Assembly (NCBI GenBank): GCA_025358255.1
Contig: JANYKC010000019.1
Location: forward strand, 62,001-126,000
Source: Spirochaetaceae bacterium
GTDB taxonomy: Bacteria; Spirochaetota; Spirochaetia; Treponematales; Rectinemataceae
Direction of reading: 5' to 3'
DNA length: 64,000 nt
In this document: in pieces, positions 9,312-18,282 of the stretch
Layout of the letters: each line of letters starts with the position of its first letter
How positions within the stretch are numbered: position 1 is the first letter of the stretch
Notes under the pieces: model-generated
Seen by the model: only the letters and a program-made list of their open reading frames with translations
Told to the model about the DNA's origin: nothing
Database searches by the model: none
Made by a program: the position numbers and the translations under genes

Positions 9312-9372
9312 GCCGGGATGACCGGCCCGTCCCAGGCAGCAAGGTCCCGCCCCGCGCCACCGGGGGCGGGAT
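9312..9372 (+). repeat. Two consecutive stem-loops between binding protein and permease genes
   Basis: First hairpin: GGCCGG (9312-9317) pairs with CCGGCC (9323-9328). Second: TCCCGCCCC (9346-9354) pairs with GGGGCGGGA (9364-9372). No T run follows, so these look like mRNA-stabilising or attenuating structures. Such structures commonly let a binding protein be made in excess over its permeases. Confidence 0.65.
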
Positions 9373-9398
9373 GACCGTGCGATGGCGAGGAGTGCCGC

Positions 9399-10316
9399 GT
9401 GAAAAGAAAAAGTGACAGCAATTTCGTCTTCTGGCTCTTTTTGGCCCCCGTGCTTTTCGCCTTCGCCATGGTCATCGTCGTTCCCTTCATCCTCGGGGTG
9501 TACTACTCGTTCACGACCTGGTCATCGTCGGCCAGGGTGGGGGACGGGACCCGTTTTGTCGGTCTCAAGAACTATGTCGAAAGCCTGGCCGATCCCGCCT
9601 TCGCCTACTCCTTCATCATCACCATCGGCTACACGGTCATCAACATGGCGGTCATCAACATGGCCGCCCTGGCCCTGGCCCTCCTCGTCACCACGAAGAT
9701 CAAGCTGCGCAACCTCTATCGCGCCGGTTTCTTCATCCCCAACCTGATTGGCGGGCTGATCCTCGGCTATGTCTGGCAGTTCATCTTCAACAACGCCATG
9801 CCGTCGCTGGGCACCATGCTCGGATTCACGTCCTGGGCCGACCCGTCCAACCTCATCCTCGCCTCGAACATAAAGGCCATCGGGGCGATCATCGCCGCGG
9901 GCAGCTGGCAATACGCCGGCTACATCATGGTGATCTACGTGGCCGCCATCGAGAACGTGCCCCAGGAGCTCCATGAGGCGGCCCAGATCGACGGGGCCAC
10001 AGCCCTTCGCCGCCTCTTCGTGATCACGATACCCCTCGCGGCCCAGGCCTTCACCATCACCCTCTTCCTCACCCTCGTGCAATCCTTCAAACAGTTCGAC
10101 GTCAACGTCTCCCTGACGAACGGCGGGCCCTCGACGATGTTCATGGGCAAGCCGATCTTTGGCACCGAGCTCCTGGCCCTCAACATCTACGACACCGCCT
10201 TCCTCTCGAACAACCTGGCCATGGGCCAGGCAAGGGCGGTGATCTTCTTCCTGGTCCTGGCCATGGTAGCCCTCGTCCAGGTATCCCTGAACAAGAAGAG
10301 GGAGATCGAGCTGTGA
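9399..10316 (+). CDS. Sugar ABC transporter permease, MalF/UgpA type
   Basis: 305 aa inner-membrane protein with six predicted membrane segments beginning 'FWLFLAPVLFAFAMVIVV'. The cytoplasmic EAA loop is clear: 'EAAQIDGATALRRLFVITIP'. Starts at GTG after an AGGAG site. Its stop overlaps the next permease start by 4 bp (GTGA), as expected for a heterodimeric CUT1 permease pair. Confidence 0.93.
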   Translation: MKRKSDSNFVFWLFLAPVLFAFAMVIVVPFILGVYYSFTTWSSSARVGDGTRFVGLKNYVESLADPAFAYSFIITIGYTVINMAVINMAALALALLVTTKIKLRNLYRAGFFIPNLIGGLILGYVWQFIFNNAMPSLGTMLGFTSWADPSNLILASNIKAIGAIIAAGSWQYAGYIMVIYVAAIENVPQELHEAAQIDGATALRRLFVITIPLAAQAFTITLFLTLVQSFKQFDVNVSLTNGGPSTMFMGKPIFGTELLALNIYDTAFLSNNLAMGQARAVIFFLVLAMVALVQVSLNKKREIEL

Positions 10317-11170
10317 AAAAGAGACAAGCCGGCACCTGGTTCCTCGAGGTCCTCACCGCCCTCCTCTTCGTGCTCTCCCTCCTGCCGTTCTTCATAGTGC
10401 TCATCAACTCGGCCAAGGGGCCCTTCGAGGTCACGAACGCGCCCCTCCAGCTGCCGGAGCGCTGGGGCAACATCTGGAGGAATGTCGCCTTGATCTGGAC
10501 GAGCGACAACATCCACTATTCCCAGTCCTTCTTTTCCTCCCTCGTGATCACGGTGTCCTCCCTCGCCTTGCTGAACTTCCTCTCGGCCCAGGCCGCATGG
10601 GTCCTTGTCCGGACAAAGACCAGGACCTCAGGGGCGATTTTCCTCATCTTCGTCGCCGCCATGGTCATCCCCTTCCAGATCGTCATGTTTCCCCTGCTTT
10701 CCTGGTTCAGGACCATAACGACCTTCACGGGGATCCCCCTCCTGCGTTCATACGCGGGCATACTCCTGGCCTATATCGGCTTCGGCATGAGCCAATCCAT
10801 CTTCCTCTTCCACGGGTTCATCAAGAGCATCCCCCTCGAGCTCGAGGAGGCCGCGATCATCGATGGCTGCTCGAGGCCCGAGGTCTTCTACCGGATCGTC
10901 TCCCCCATCCTCAAGCCGATCCACGCCACCGTCCTCGTGCTCAACGGCATCTGGATATGGAACGATTTCCTCCTCCCCCTCCTCATCCTCGGCAAGGGCA
11001 ACGCCATCCAGACCATACCCCTTGCGGTCGCCAACTTCGCGGGGGCTTTCGTGAAGCAGTGGGACCTCATCATGACCGCCATCCTCATGGCGATGATCCC
11101 GGTCGTGATCTTCTTCCTCATCGCCCAGAAATCCATCATCAAGGGCATGGTGGCCGGTTCGATAAAATAG
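10313..11170 (+). CDS. Sugar ABC transporter permease, MalG/UgpE type
   Basis: 285 aa inner-membrane protein, about six transmembrane segments, GTG start overlapping the partner permease. The EAA loop reads 'EEAAIIDGCSRPEVFYRIV'. It pairs with the upstream permease and the binding lipoprotein. The C-terminal 'KSIIKGMVAGSIK' is the usual end of MalG-type proteins. Confidence 0.93.
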   Translation: MKKRQAGTWFLEVLTALLFVLSLLPFFIVLINSAKGPFEVTNAPLQLPERWGNIWRNVALIWTSDNIHYSQSFFSSLVITVSSLALLNFLSAQAAWVLVRTKTRTSGAIFLIFVAAMVIPFQIVMFPLLSWFRTITTFTGIPLLRSYAGILLAYIGFGMSQSIFLFHGFIKSIPLELEEAAIIDGCSRPEVFYRIVSPILKPIHATVLVLNGIWIWNDFLLPLLILGKGNAIQTIPLAVANFAGAFVKQWDLIMTAILMAMIPVVIFFLIAQKSIIKGMVAGSIK

Positions 11171-11194
11171 GGAAACCCGCGATATGGAGCATCG

Positions 11195-12247
11195 ATGCGC
11201 CCAACTATCAAGGATATCGCCGAGAGGGCCGGTGTCTCGAAGACCACCGTATCCTTCGCCCTGAACGACCCGGGGAGGATCTCCGAAGAGACCTGCCGTC
11301 GGGTGATGTCCATCGTCGCGGAGCTTGGCTATGTCCCTGACCCCGTGGCCCGTACCCTGACCACCAAGCGGCTCGGGGCAATAGGCCTTCTCTTTCCCCA
11401 GCCCATCCACGAAGCCCTGTCCAATCCCTACCTATGCGAGCTGATACGCGGCATCGGGGAGGTCTGCGAGGAAAAAGGCCTGGCCCTGACCATGCTGCCT
11501 CCCCTGAGGGGCGGCCTTGTGGAATCCGCGCGCAGGGCGGCCGTGGATGCCCTCCTGACCGTCGGGGTCGGGCCGGGCACCGGCGTGGCCGACCTCCTTC
11601 GGCGCAGGCACATGCCCTTCGTGACCATAGACGGCGCGGAATCGGATTCCACCGTCAATGTGGGCATCGATGACGAAGCGGCGGCCTGGCTGCTCATGGA
11701 CCATCTCCTTGGACTGGGACACCGTCGCATCGCGATACTGGCCCTGCGCCCCGAAGTATCCATCGAGCCGGAGGAGCGTTTTTCCCTTGTGCGCGACCGC
11801 CGCCTCGCCGGTTTCGGGAGGGCCCTTGCCAAGGCGGGCCTTGACCTTGAAAGCCCTGGGATAAGCGTGGTCTCCGTCGTCGGCTCGATCGAGGGCGGGG
11901 CCGAGGCGGCGCGTACCATCATGGCCGCGGAAGGGGAGAGGCCTACTGCGATCCTTGCCATGTCGGATGCGGCGGCACTCGGGACGCTCGATGCCTGTCA
12001 TGCCCTCGGCATAGCCGTCCCTGGCGAGCTTTCCGTGGCCGGCTTCGACGATATCCCCCTGGCCGTCCTCTCTGAGCCACCCCTCACGACAGTCCACCAG
12101 CCTGGCAGGGAAAAGGGGTCCAGTGCCGCGAGCCTGGCCCTGGCTATCCTCGAGGGCCGCGAAGCCACCCATATCCGTTTCCCGGCCTCGCTCGTCGTCC
12201 GCGGTTCGACGGCATCGCCCCGAAGTCCGGGGCCGGACCTTCGCTAG
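11195..12247 (+). CDS. LacI-family transcriptional regulator
   Basis: 350 aa. The N-terminal HTH 'TIKDIAERAGVSKTTVSFAL' is a textbook LacI head, followed by the hinge segment 'LGYVPDPVARTLTTKR' and a periplasmic-binding-like effector domain ('FVTIDGAESDSTVNVGIDDE', 'LSVAGFDDIPLA', LTTVHQPG). It lies 24 bp after the second permease and is probably the last regulator of the sugar operon. Together with the GntR/LacI hybrid it gives the locus two independent sugar sensors. Operator not identified. Confidence 0.92.
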   Translation: MRPTIKDIAERAGVSKTTVSFALNDPGRISEETCRRVMSIVAELGYVPDPVARTLTTKRLGAIGLLFPQPIHEALSNPYLCELIRGIGEVCEEKGLALTMLPPLRGGLVESARRAAVDALLTVGVGPGTGVADLLRRRHMPFVTIDGAESDSTVNVGIDDEAAAWLLMDHLLGLGHRRIAILALRPEVSIEPEERFSLVRDRRLAGFGRALAKAGLDLESPGISVVSVVGSIEGGAEAARTIMAAEGERPTAILAMSDAAALGTLDACHALGIAVPGELSVAGFDDIPLAVLSEPPLTTVHQPGREKGSSAASLALAILEGREATHIRFPASLVVRGSTASPRSPGPDLR

Positions 12248-13102
12248 ATGGCTGAGCGCATGGATTTTCCGCAAGATTTCCGGCGCTTCGTGGCCCCCGG
12301 CGTGGAGCGTCTTGTCGCCCTCGCCGGCATGCTTGCCGCGCGGGGCCTTTCCTACCAGGTCCTGAAGTCCGAAAAAGCGCGGCACCTCGCGGTCCGGATC
12401 GGGAAGGATGCCCCGCGCATCATCCTGATGGCGCATTACGATCGCGTCAAAGGCAGTCCTGGCGTGCTGGACAATTCCTGCGCTTGCCTCCAGCTCGCGG
12501 ATTTCGCCTGCCGCGCCTTTTCCGGGGGGGCCGTGGACCTCTCCCTCCTCATCGTCTTCACGGACGCGGAAGAGGCGCCGGGAAGCGGAAGCGCGGCAAA
12601 CCAAGGGGCGCTCGCCCTCGCCCGAGCCATCCGCACGACCTTCTCAGGGGGGAACCAGGAACCACCGTCGGTGCTCGTTTTCGATGTCACGGGAAGGGGG
12701 GATCGCCTCCTCCTCTCCTCGGCTCCCGCGCGGCTCCTGGCCCGTGGTGGCCTGTCCTCATCCTCGTCCGCCTCATGCCATGAGGCTCTCAACAGGCTAG
12801 CGCGCCTTGCGGCGCGGAATGCCGGCCTTTTCGACCCCCTGTCCATCGGGCTCCCTTGGTCTGATGACCTCGGCCTTGTCCTGGGTGGCCTCGGTGCCCT
12901 CACGGTGAGCCTCCTGCCCAAGGCCGAAGTGGACACCCTGGTACTGGGCGGCGTTCCTGCGACCTGGAAATTTCTCCATACCAAGGAGGATCGCGCGGAG
13001 GTGGCGGAAGCCGGGGCGTTTTCCCTCATGGGTCGTTTCCTCGACGCCTTGATCCCTTCCCTCCTCGAGCCCGGCTGCCCTTTTCCTGGAAAACGGCCTT
13101 GA
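12248..13102 (+). CDS. M28-like zinc peptidase/aminohydrolase
   Basis: 284 aa, starting on the base after the LacI stop codon; a second ATG four codons in is possible. The metal-ligand pattern of the M28 clan can be followed: H63-x-D65 in 'LMAHYDRV', D75 in PGVLDNS, E108-E109 in FTDAEE, D146 in 'LVFDVTGRGD', and a C-terminal His in 'KFLHTKED'. Without a signal peptide it is probably cytosolic. Position behind a sugar operon does not explain its substrate. M28-type hydrolase is well supported; peptide specificity is not known. Confidence 0.7.
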   Translation: MAERMDFPQDFRRFVAPGVERLVALAGMLAARGLSYQVLKSEKARHLAVRIGKDAPRIILMAHYDRVKGSPGVLDNSCACLQLADFACRAFSGGAVDLSLLIVFTDAEEAPGSGSAANQGALALARAIRTTFSGGNQEPPSVLVFDVTGRGDRLLLSSAPARLLARGGLSSSSSASCHEALNRLARLAARNAGLFDPLSIGLPWSDDLGLVLGGLGALTVSLLPKAEVDTLVLGGVPATWKFLHTKEDRAEVAEAGAFSLMGRFLDALIPSLLEPGCPFPGKRP

Positions 13103-13150
13103 ACGGCCTGCAATATCCACCCTTCGAGCTACCCGAAATCCTGAAAAGCC

Positions 13151-13159
13151 TGCTATACT
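13151..13159 (+). promoter_or_regulatory. Extended -10 promoter of the oligoendopeptidase gene
   Basis: TGCTATACT is an extended -10 element (TGn + TATACT) about 80 bp before the start at 13238. No good -35 hexamer is seen, which is compatible with an extended -10 promoter. Confidence 0.5.
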
Positions 13160-13237
13160 CTTGCCGTTTCCATCTCGATCACGCCGGGGTGGAATCTGTG
13201 AGCGCAGATCGTGGGAAACCAAAGAGGAGACCTAGCT

Positions 13238-15043
13238 ATGGGCAGAAACCATGATATTCCCTTGAGGAAAGATGTAGCCGTCGGCGATCGCTGGAACCTG
13301 TCCAGGCTTTTCGACTCCGAAGCGGCCTGGGAAGCTGGGCTCAAGGACTACGAGTCGGGCGGGAAAAAGATAGCAGGATACAAAGGCAGTCTTGGAACAA
13401 GCGCGGAGGCCTTCCTTTCCGCCCTCATGTTCAACCGCGACCTGTCCCTCCTTGAGGAAAGGCTTTCCACCTATGCCCATCTCCGCCAGACAGAGGACGA
13501 GGGCGACAATGATTCCCGCGGCCGTTTTTCGCGTTTCATGATGGCGGCTACGCCCATCCAAGGAGAATGGGCATGGCTCGTGCCCGAGATCCAGGCCTTA
13601 AGCGAGACCTTCGTCGGGAAATGCATGGCCGATGCCCGCTTCTCCGACTTCGCGGTCTGGCTCGACAGGATCCTGCGCTTCAAGCCCCACATCCTCTCCG
13701 AGAAAGAGGAAAAGCTGCTTGCCCTCCAGGCCGAGACGAGCCAGACGCCTTCGGAGACCTTTTCGGTGCTCACGAACGTGGATATCGACTTCGGCGGCGT
13801 GGAGACGCCCGAAGGCCGGCGCCCGCTCTCGCAGTCGACCTTTGCGTCGCTCATGCAGCATCCTGACCGCGATGTCAGGCGCCGCGCCTACCTACAGTTC
13901 TACGCTTCCTATGACGGCCACAAGAACACGATCGGGGCGCTCTTCGCGGGTTCCGCGAAACTCGACGAGTATCGCTCGCAGGTCCGGAACTTCGGGGGGG
14001 CGCGCGCGGCGGCCCTCTTCCCGGACAACGTGCCCGAATCTGTCTATGACAACCTCGTGGGCACGGTGAACGCGAACCTCGATGTCCTCCATGGCTATTA
14101 CAGCCTGCGCCGACGCGCGCTCAAGCTCGACGAGCTCCGGCACTATGACGTCTATCTTCCCCTCGTGCCGGAAGCCAAGGCCGAGCACAGCTATGAGGAG
14201 GCCACCGATCTCATCTGCGCCGCCCTCGCGCCGCTCGGGGACGAGTACGTGTCGACGCTCAGGAAGGGCCTCACGGACGGATGGGTGGACCGCTACGAGA
14301 ACAAGGGCAAGCGCTCGGGGGCCTTCTCCGCGGGTTCCTTCGCCGGCGACCCCTACATCCTCCTCAACTACAAGAGCGATGTGATGCGCAGCGTCTTCAC
14401 GATGGCCCACGAAGGCGGCCATTCGATGCATTCCTGGTATTCGGCCCGCTCCAATCCCTACATGTGCTACAACTACACGATCTTCGAGGCCGAGGTGGCC
14501 TCGACCTTCAACGAGCAGCTCCTTTTCCGATACATGTATGACCGTGCCCAGAGCGACACGGCGCGGGCGAGCCTCCTCGCGAACAAGGTGGACGACACCC
14601 TGGCAACCCTCTTCCGCCAGACGATGTTCGCCGAGTTCGAGAAGCGTACCCACGAGATGCTCGAGGCCGGAGAGCCCCTCAGGATCGACAGCCTCCGCGC
14701 CGAGTACCGCAAGCTCCTCGAGAGGTATTTCGGGAGCGAGATGCGCTTCGAGGAGACAAGCGACCTGGAGGCCATGAGGATCCCCCATTTCTACAATGCC
14801 TTCTATGTCTACAAGTACGCGACCGGCATCTCCGCGAGCATCGCGATCTCCAATCGCGTCCTTGGCGGCGGGAAGAAGGAGCGCGATGACTACTTCGCCT
14901 TCCTGCGCTCCGGCGGGTCGCGCTTCCCCATCGAGGCCTTGAAGGTGGCCGGCGTCGACATGTCCACGCCAGCCCCTGTAGAGGCAGCCTGCGCCGAGTT
15001 CGCGGCCAATGTCGCGGAACTCCAGCGTCTGCTCAGGCTCTAG
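13238..15043 (+). CDS. pepF: Oligoendopeptidase F (M3 family metallopeptidase)
   Basis: 601 aa cytosolic zinc endopeptidase that degrades oligopeptides of roughly 7-20 residues. The HExxH motif is HEGGH at residues 391-395, followed ~25 residues later by the third ligand Glu in 'IFEAEVAST'. N-terminal 'WNLSRLFDSEAAWEAG' and C-terminal 'GSRFPIEALKVAGVDM' are family hallmarks. The frame is open nine codons further upstream from a GTG, but I chose the ATG at 13238 because GAGGAG lies at the right distance. A nucleosidase gene follows 8 bp later. Confidence 0.93.
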   Translation: MGRNHDIPLRKDVAVGDRWNLSRLFDSEAAWEAGLKDYESGGKKIAGYKGSLGTSAEAFLSALMFNRDLSLLEERLSTYAHLRQTEDEGDNDSRGRFSRFMMAATPIQGEWAWLVPEIQALSETFVGKCMADARFSDFAVWLDRILRFKPHILSEKEEKLLALQAETSQTPSETFSVLTNVDIDFGGVETPEGRRPLSQSTFASLMQHPDRDVRRRAYLQFYASYDGHKNTIGALFAGSAKLDEYRSQVRNFGGARAAALFPDNVPESVYDNLVGTVNANLDVLHGYYSLRRRALKLDELRHYDVYLPLVPEAKAEHSYEEATDLICAALAPLGDEYVSTLRKGLTDGWVDRYENKGKRSGAFSAGSFAGDPYILLNYKSDVMRSVFTMAHEGGHSMHSWYSARSNPYMCYNYTIFEAEVASTFNEQLLFRYMYDRAQSDTARASLLANKVDDTLATLFRQTMFAEFEKRTHEMLEAGEPLRIDSLRAEYRKLLERYFGSEMRFEETSDLEAMRIPHFYNAFYVYKYATGISASIAISNRVLGGGKKERDDYFAFLRSGGSRFPIEALKVAGVDMSTPAPVEAACAEFAANVAELQRLLRL

Positions 15044-15051
15044 GACCTGGC

Positions 15052-15786
15052 ATGAAAAAGCTGTCAGCGCTGTTCGCGATGGAGAAGGAGGCGGCGCCGG
15101 CGCTCTCCGATCCATTTTTCGGCTGGGAGGCGGCGGGGCCGGGCCTTTGGGTATCGCATAACCTTCCCCTCCGCCTGGCCGTCACGGGTGTGGGCAAGGT
15201 CCTCTCCGCCTGGGCCCTCGCCCTTGTCGCCGGGCAATCCGACCTCGTCGTCTCCCTCGGGCTTTCGGGCGCCCTTGGCGTGGAGGAGGAGGACCCGGAG
15301 TCTTCGGGGGCGGTCGGGAGCTTCTTCCTGGCTTCGGAGTTCGTGGAGTACGACATGGAGGCGAGCGCCCTCCGTTTCGAGGCGGGCGTGACGCCGTTCG
15401 CCGGCATGGCGGGACCCGTGATCTCGACGGTCGGCAGGGAGAGCCTCGCCTTGGCCCGCGAAGCGGCTTTGGCGGCCGGCCTTCCGCTGCGGGAGGCCCG
15501 AGCCGCTTCCGGGGACCGCTTCCTGTCCGACATCGTGAAATCGCGGGCGATCCGCCGGGAGACCGGCGCCTCGATCGTCGACATGGAAAGCGCCGCGATC
15601 GCCAAGCTCTGCTTGCTGCGCGCCCACGGTGCGGACGGCGGCCCCCTCGAGATGTTCGCCTTCAGGTCAGTCAGCGACAACGCAGACCGCCATGCCGGGC
15701 GGTCCTTCGCCAGCCTCATCGACGCACAGGCCGCCTACCTGGGCGTTTTCCTGCGCGAATTCGCGCCCCGGTACTGCCGCGGCTAG
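15052..15786 (+). CDS. mtnN: 5'-methylthioadenosine/S-adenosylhomocysteine nucleosidase
   Basis: 244 aa member of the PNP/UDP phosphorylase superfamily. Removes adenine from MTA and SAH in the methionine salvage and activated-methyl cycle. Recognisable elements are the N-terminal 'LFAMEKEAAP', 'VTGVGKVLSAWALALV', the 'SGDRFLSD' loop, the 'VDMESAAIAKLC' ribose-binding Glu, and 'FRSVSDNAD' with the catalytic Asp. It lies 8 bp after pepF and is probably co-transcribed. An insertion of acidic residues (VEEEDPESS) follows the glycine-rich strand. Confident on family; a purine-specific variant cannot be excluded. Confidence 0.85.
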   Translation: MKKLSALFAMEKEAAPALSDPFFGWEAAGPGLWVSHNLPLRLAVTGVGKVLSAWALALVAGQSDLVVSLGLSGALGVEEEDPESSGAVGSFFLASEFVEYDMEASALRFEAGVTPFAGMAGPVISTVGRESLALAREAALAAGLPLREARAASGDRFLSDIVKSRAIRRETGASIVDMESAAIAKLCLLRAHGADGGPLEMFAFRSVSDNADRHAGRSFASLIDAQAAYLGVFLREFAPRYCRG

Positions 15787-15797
15787 CGCCGTCCCGG

Positions 15798-16598
15798 CTA
15801 CATCAGGGACAGCGAACGCAGGAGGATCGAGACGGCGGCCACGGTCGCCGTCTCGGTCTTCAGTATTCGGCTGCCGAGGCCCGCCAGCGCGAAGCCATGT
15901 GCGAGGAAGAGGGCCACTTCGGCCTCGCTCCAGCCGCGTTCGCTTCCGACGGCGAGGGTGACAGGCCGAGGGGCCCCTGCGGCGGCCGTGGCTTCCCCGG
16001 CTCCGCGCAGCTCCCCCAGCCTTGGGCCGCCGGGATGCAGGAAGATGAAGTCCCCCGATCGCCAGTCGGGTTCCCCCTCATTGTAGGTGTTTGTTGTATC
16101 GCGCAACGCGGAAATGGACGTGGCCAGGGTCCATTTGCGGGAGACCCTCGGGAGCCTGGGATTCGCGGCCTGCTCGGCGCCTTCGATCAGGTGGCGGCGG
16201 TACTCGCCATCGCGGAAGAAGCCGCTTTCGAGGTAGGATTTTTCCCCGAGCGCGGTGCCGGTCAGGATAATTTCCGCCACTCCAAGGCTGGCAAGGTCCT
16301 TGAAGATGCGCCCGGCCTGGATGGGGCGGGGAAAGCCGAGGACGAGGCGGATCGGGGCGAGAGGCGGCGCCTCCTTCAGTCCCCGGAAGGAGAGCGCGAG
16401 TCCGCCTTCGTCAAGGCGCTCGATCCGGGCGATGCCGATGGTGCCGGGGGCGGGGCCGAAGGGATCGCCGCATGCCAGCCCGGCCGCCACCTCGTCACCT
16501 TCGCTTTTGCCGAGCACCCTCTGGATGTGATGGTGGCGCCTGTCCCCGGACGGCAGGATCGAGTCGACTTCGCTTCTTTCGAGGATGAGGAGATTCAC
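15798..16598 (-). CDS. rsmE: 16S rRNA (uracil1498-N3)-methyltransferase RsmE
   Basis: 266 aa SPOUT methyltransferase that N3-methylates U1498 of 16S rRNA. It has the N-terminal PUA-like part ('HHIQRVLGKSEGDEV') and the SPOUT knot with 'LAVGSERGWSEAEVALF' and 'LGSRILKTETATVAAVS'. The usual GPEGG of the SAM loop reads GSERG here, a small departure. It is convergent with mtnN, only 11 bp apart. Confidence 0.9.
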   Translation of the reverse strand: MNLLILERSEVDSILPSGDRRHHHIQRVLGKSEGDEVAAGLACGDPFGPAPGTIGIARIERLDEGGLALSFRGLKEAPPLAPIRLVLGFPRPIQAGRIFKDLASLGVAEIILTGTALGEKSYLESGFFRDGEYRRHLIEGAEQAANPRLPRVSRKWTLATSISALRDTTNTYNEGEPDWRSGDFIFLHPGGPRLGELRGAGEATAAAGAPRPVTLAVGSERGWSEAEVALFLAHGFALAGLGSRILKTETATVAAVSILLRSLSLM

Positions 16599-16640
16599 CC
16601 CTTGAGGCTAGCCTGACCCGGGCCAACGCGTAAAGCACCG

Positions 16641-17840
16641 CTACTCGGTATCGGACTCCGCCTCATAATCGACGCCTTCGACACCGAAGCCATGCACGGC
16701 CAGGAAATCCTTCTTGAAGCCTTCGATGTCGGCCAGTGAGTGGAGGTTCGCCTCCGATATATGCGAGAGCGACGCTTCGACCTCAGCCTGGACGCCGGCC
16801 GAAAGCTCGAGTTCGTCCAAACGGATCCGCCCCTCGTCGTCGAGCGGGATCGGAACGGCCTGGCCCTTCGCGTCCTGGGCGTACAGGCGGTCACGGAAAA
16901 GCCTGTCAGCCTGGGCGATGCAATCCTCGTGGTTGCCGCGGGCCTTCATCACCTTGAAGAGGACGGAGACATAGAGGGGAATGATGGGGATGACGGCGCT
17001 GGCGCGGGTGACGACCGCCTTGTTCACCGAGACATGGGCGTGCAGGCCTGTGGTGGCGTATTTCGCGGTGAGGCGGCGGGCCGTCTCGTCGAGATGGAGC
17101 TTCGCCCTGCCTATCGTGCCGTCACGGTAGATGGGCCAGGAGAACTCAGGGCCCAGGTAGGAATAGGCGAGGGTGACGCAGCCGTCGGAAAGGACAGCGC
17201 CTTTTGCCAAGGCATCCAGCCAGAGTTCCCAATCCTCGCCGCCCATGACCTTGACGGTGTTCGCTATCTCCTCCTCGGTGGCCGGCCCCACCTCCGCGTG
17301 GGAAAGCGTGCCGGAAAAGACGTCCACCGTGGTTCCGGAATAGGTCTTCCCGATGGGCTTGATCACCGAGCGGTGGAGGATGCCGGTGGCGGGATCGGTC
17401 CTGACGGGAGAGGCGAGCGAATAGACCACGAGGTCGAAGCGGAGCCCCATCTCGCGGGCCGCGGCGATCACCGCCGCCTTCGCTTCCGCGGTGAAGGCAT
17501 CCATGTCCAGGCTCCGGGAGGATAGGCCGGCGGCGGCGGCGGCCTGGTCAAAGGCGCGGTTGCCGTAGAAGCCCGGCGTGCCGGTCTTGTTGCCCGAAGG
17601 GGCGCGTTCGAAAGACAGGCCGATGGTTGCGGCTCCCGAGCCGAAGGCAGCCGCTATCCGTGAGGCCATTCCATAGCCGCCGGAAGCTCCTATGACAAGG
17701 ACGCTCTTAGGCCTCCGCGTCGTCGAGTAGAGGCCTTTCCGGGCCTTTATGTATTCGATCTGCCGGAGGGTCTCGGCGGCGCAACCCGCGGGATGGGCCG
17801 AGAGGCAGATGCTGTTCCGGATCATGGGGCGTAGTATCAT
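16641..17840 (-). CDS. fabV: trans-2-enoyl-CoA/ACP reductase (FabV/Ter family)
   Basis: 399 aa NADH-dependent enoyl reductase. From its first residues (MILRPMIRNSICLSAHPAGC) to its end (VEGVDYEAE) it is collinear with the Treponema denticola Ter enzyme. Seen: NAD motif 'VLVIGASGGYGMASRIAAAF', 'VYSLASPVRTDP', 'VKVMGGEDWELW' and the catalytic Y238-x8-K247 pair. Ter reduces crotonyl-CoA to butyryl-CoA, while FabV reduces enoyl-ACP. Here it is the last gene of a fabH-fabF-fabZ operon, so a role in fatty-acid elongation is most likely. The start gives the same N-terminus as the treponemal protein. Confidence 0.92.
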   Translation of the reverse strand: MILRPMIRNSICLSAHPAGCAAETLRQIEYIKARKGLYSTTRRPKSVLVIGASGGYGMASRIAAAFGSGAATIGLSFERAPSGNKTGTPGFYGNRAFDQAAAAAGLSSRSLDMDAFTAEAKAAVIAAAREMGLRFDLVVYSLASPVRTDPATGILHRSVIKPIGKTYSGTTVDVFSGTLSHAEVGPATEEEIANTVKVMGGEDWELWLDALAKGAVLSDGCVTLAYSYLGPEFSWPIYRDGTIGRAKLHLDETARRLTAKYATTGLHAHVSVNKAVVTRASAVIPIIPLYVSVLFKVMKARGNHEDCIAQADRLFRDRLYAQDAKGQAVPIPLDDEGRIRLDELELSAGVQAEVEASLSHISEANLHSLADIEGFKKDFLAVHGFGVEGVDYEAESDTE

Positions 17841-17853
17841 GCTATTTGCTCCT

Positions 17854-18282
17854 TCATCCGACGATGGCGATCCACTCGGCTTCGGCAGCGAGCCCGCCGC
17901 CGACAGTGCCCCTGCCTCGCTGGTGGACGATCTTCGTCGAGACCTTGATGTTCTCGATCTCCATCGTAAAGAGGTCTCCGGGCGCGACGGGCTTGCGGAA
18001 ACGAGCTTCCCTGATCTTGGCGAAGAAATAGATGCCCGGCCCGCCGAGGCCCAGGAGGCGCACGCCTGCGCCGCCGCATTGTGCCATGGCTTCCACGAGG
18101 ATCACCCCAGGCACGACAGGCTGGCCGGGGAAGTGCCCGGCGAAGAAGAATTCCGTGCCCGTGAACTTCCGGGTCCCGACGATCGCCTTCCCGCTTACAT
18201 CCACCGAATCCACGAAAATGAAGGGATCCCGGTGGGGAATGAGGGCTTCGATCTCCGCGCGCGTCTCGATGAAGGTCTTCAC
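17854..18282 (-). CDS. fabZ: 3-hydroxyacyl-ACP dehydratase FabZ
   Basis: 142 aa hot-dog-fold dehydratase that converts 3-hydroxyacyl-ACP to trans-2-enoyl-ACP, the substrate of the FabV encoded downstream. The N-terminal 'IEALIPHRDPFIFVDSV' and the catalytic 'HFPGQPVVPGVILVEAMAQ' (His in GHFPG, Glu in VEAMAQ) are canonical. Its start overlaps the fabF stop by 4 bp, and fabV begins 13 bp further on. Confidence 0.95.
   Translation of the reverse strand: MKTFIETRAEIEALIPHRDPFIFVDSVDVSGKAIVGTRKFTGTEFFFAGHFPGQPVVPGVILVEAMAQCGGAGVRLLGLGGPGIYFFAKIREARFRKPVAPGDLFTMEIENIKVSTKIVHQRGRGTVGGGLAAEAEWIAIVG

Noticed and set aside
13892-15115. A 407-codon minus-strand open frame opposite pepF
   Set aside because: Shadow of the strongly supported pepF; no domain and atypical composition.
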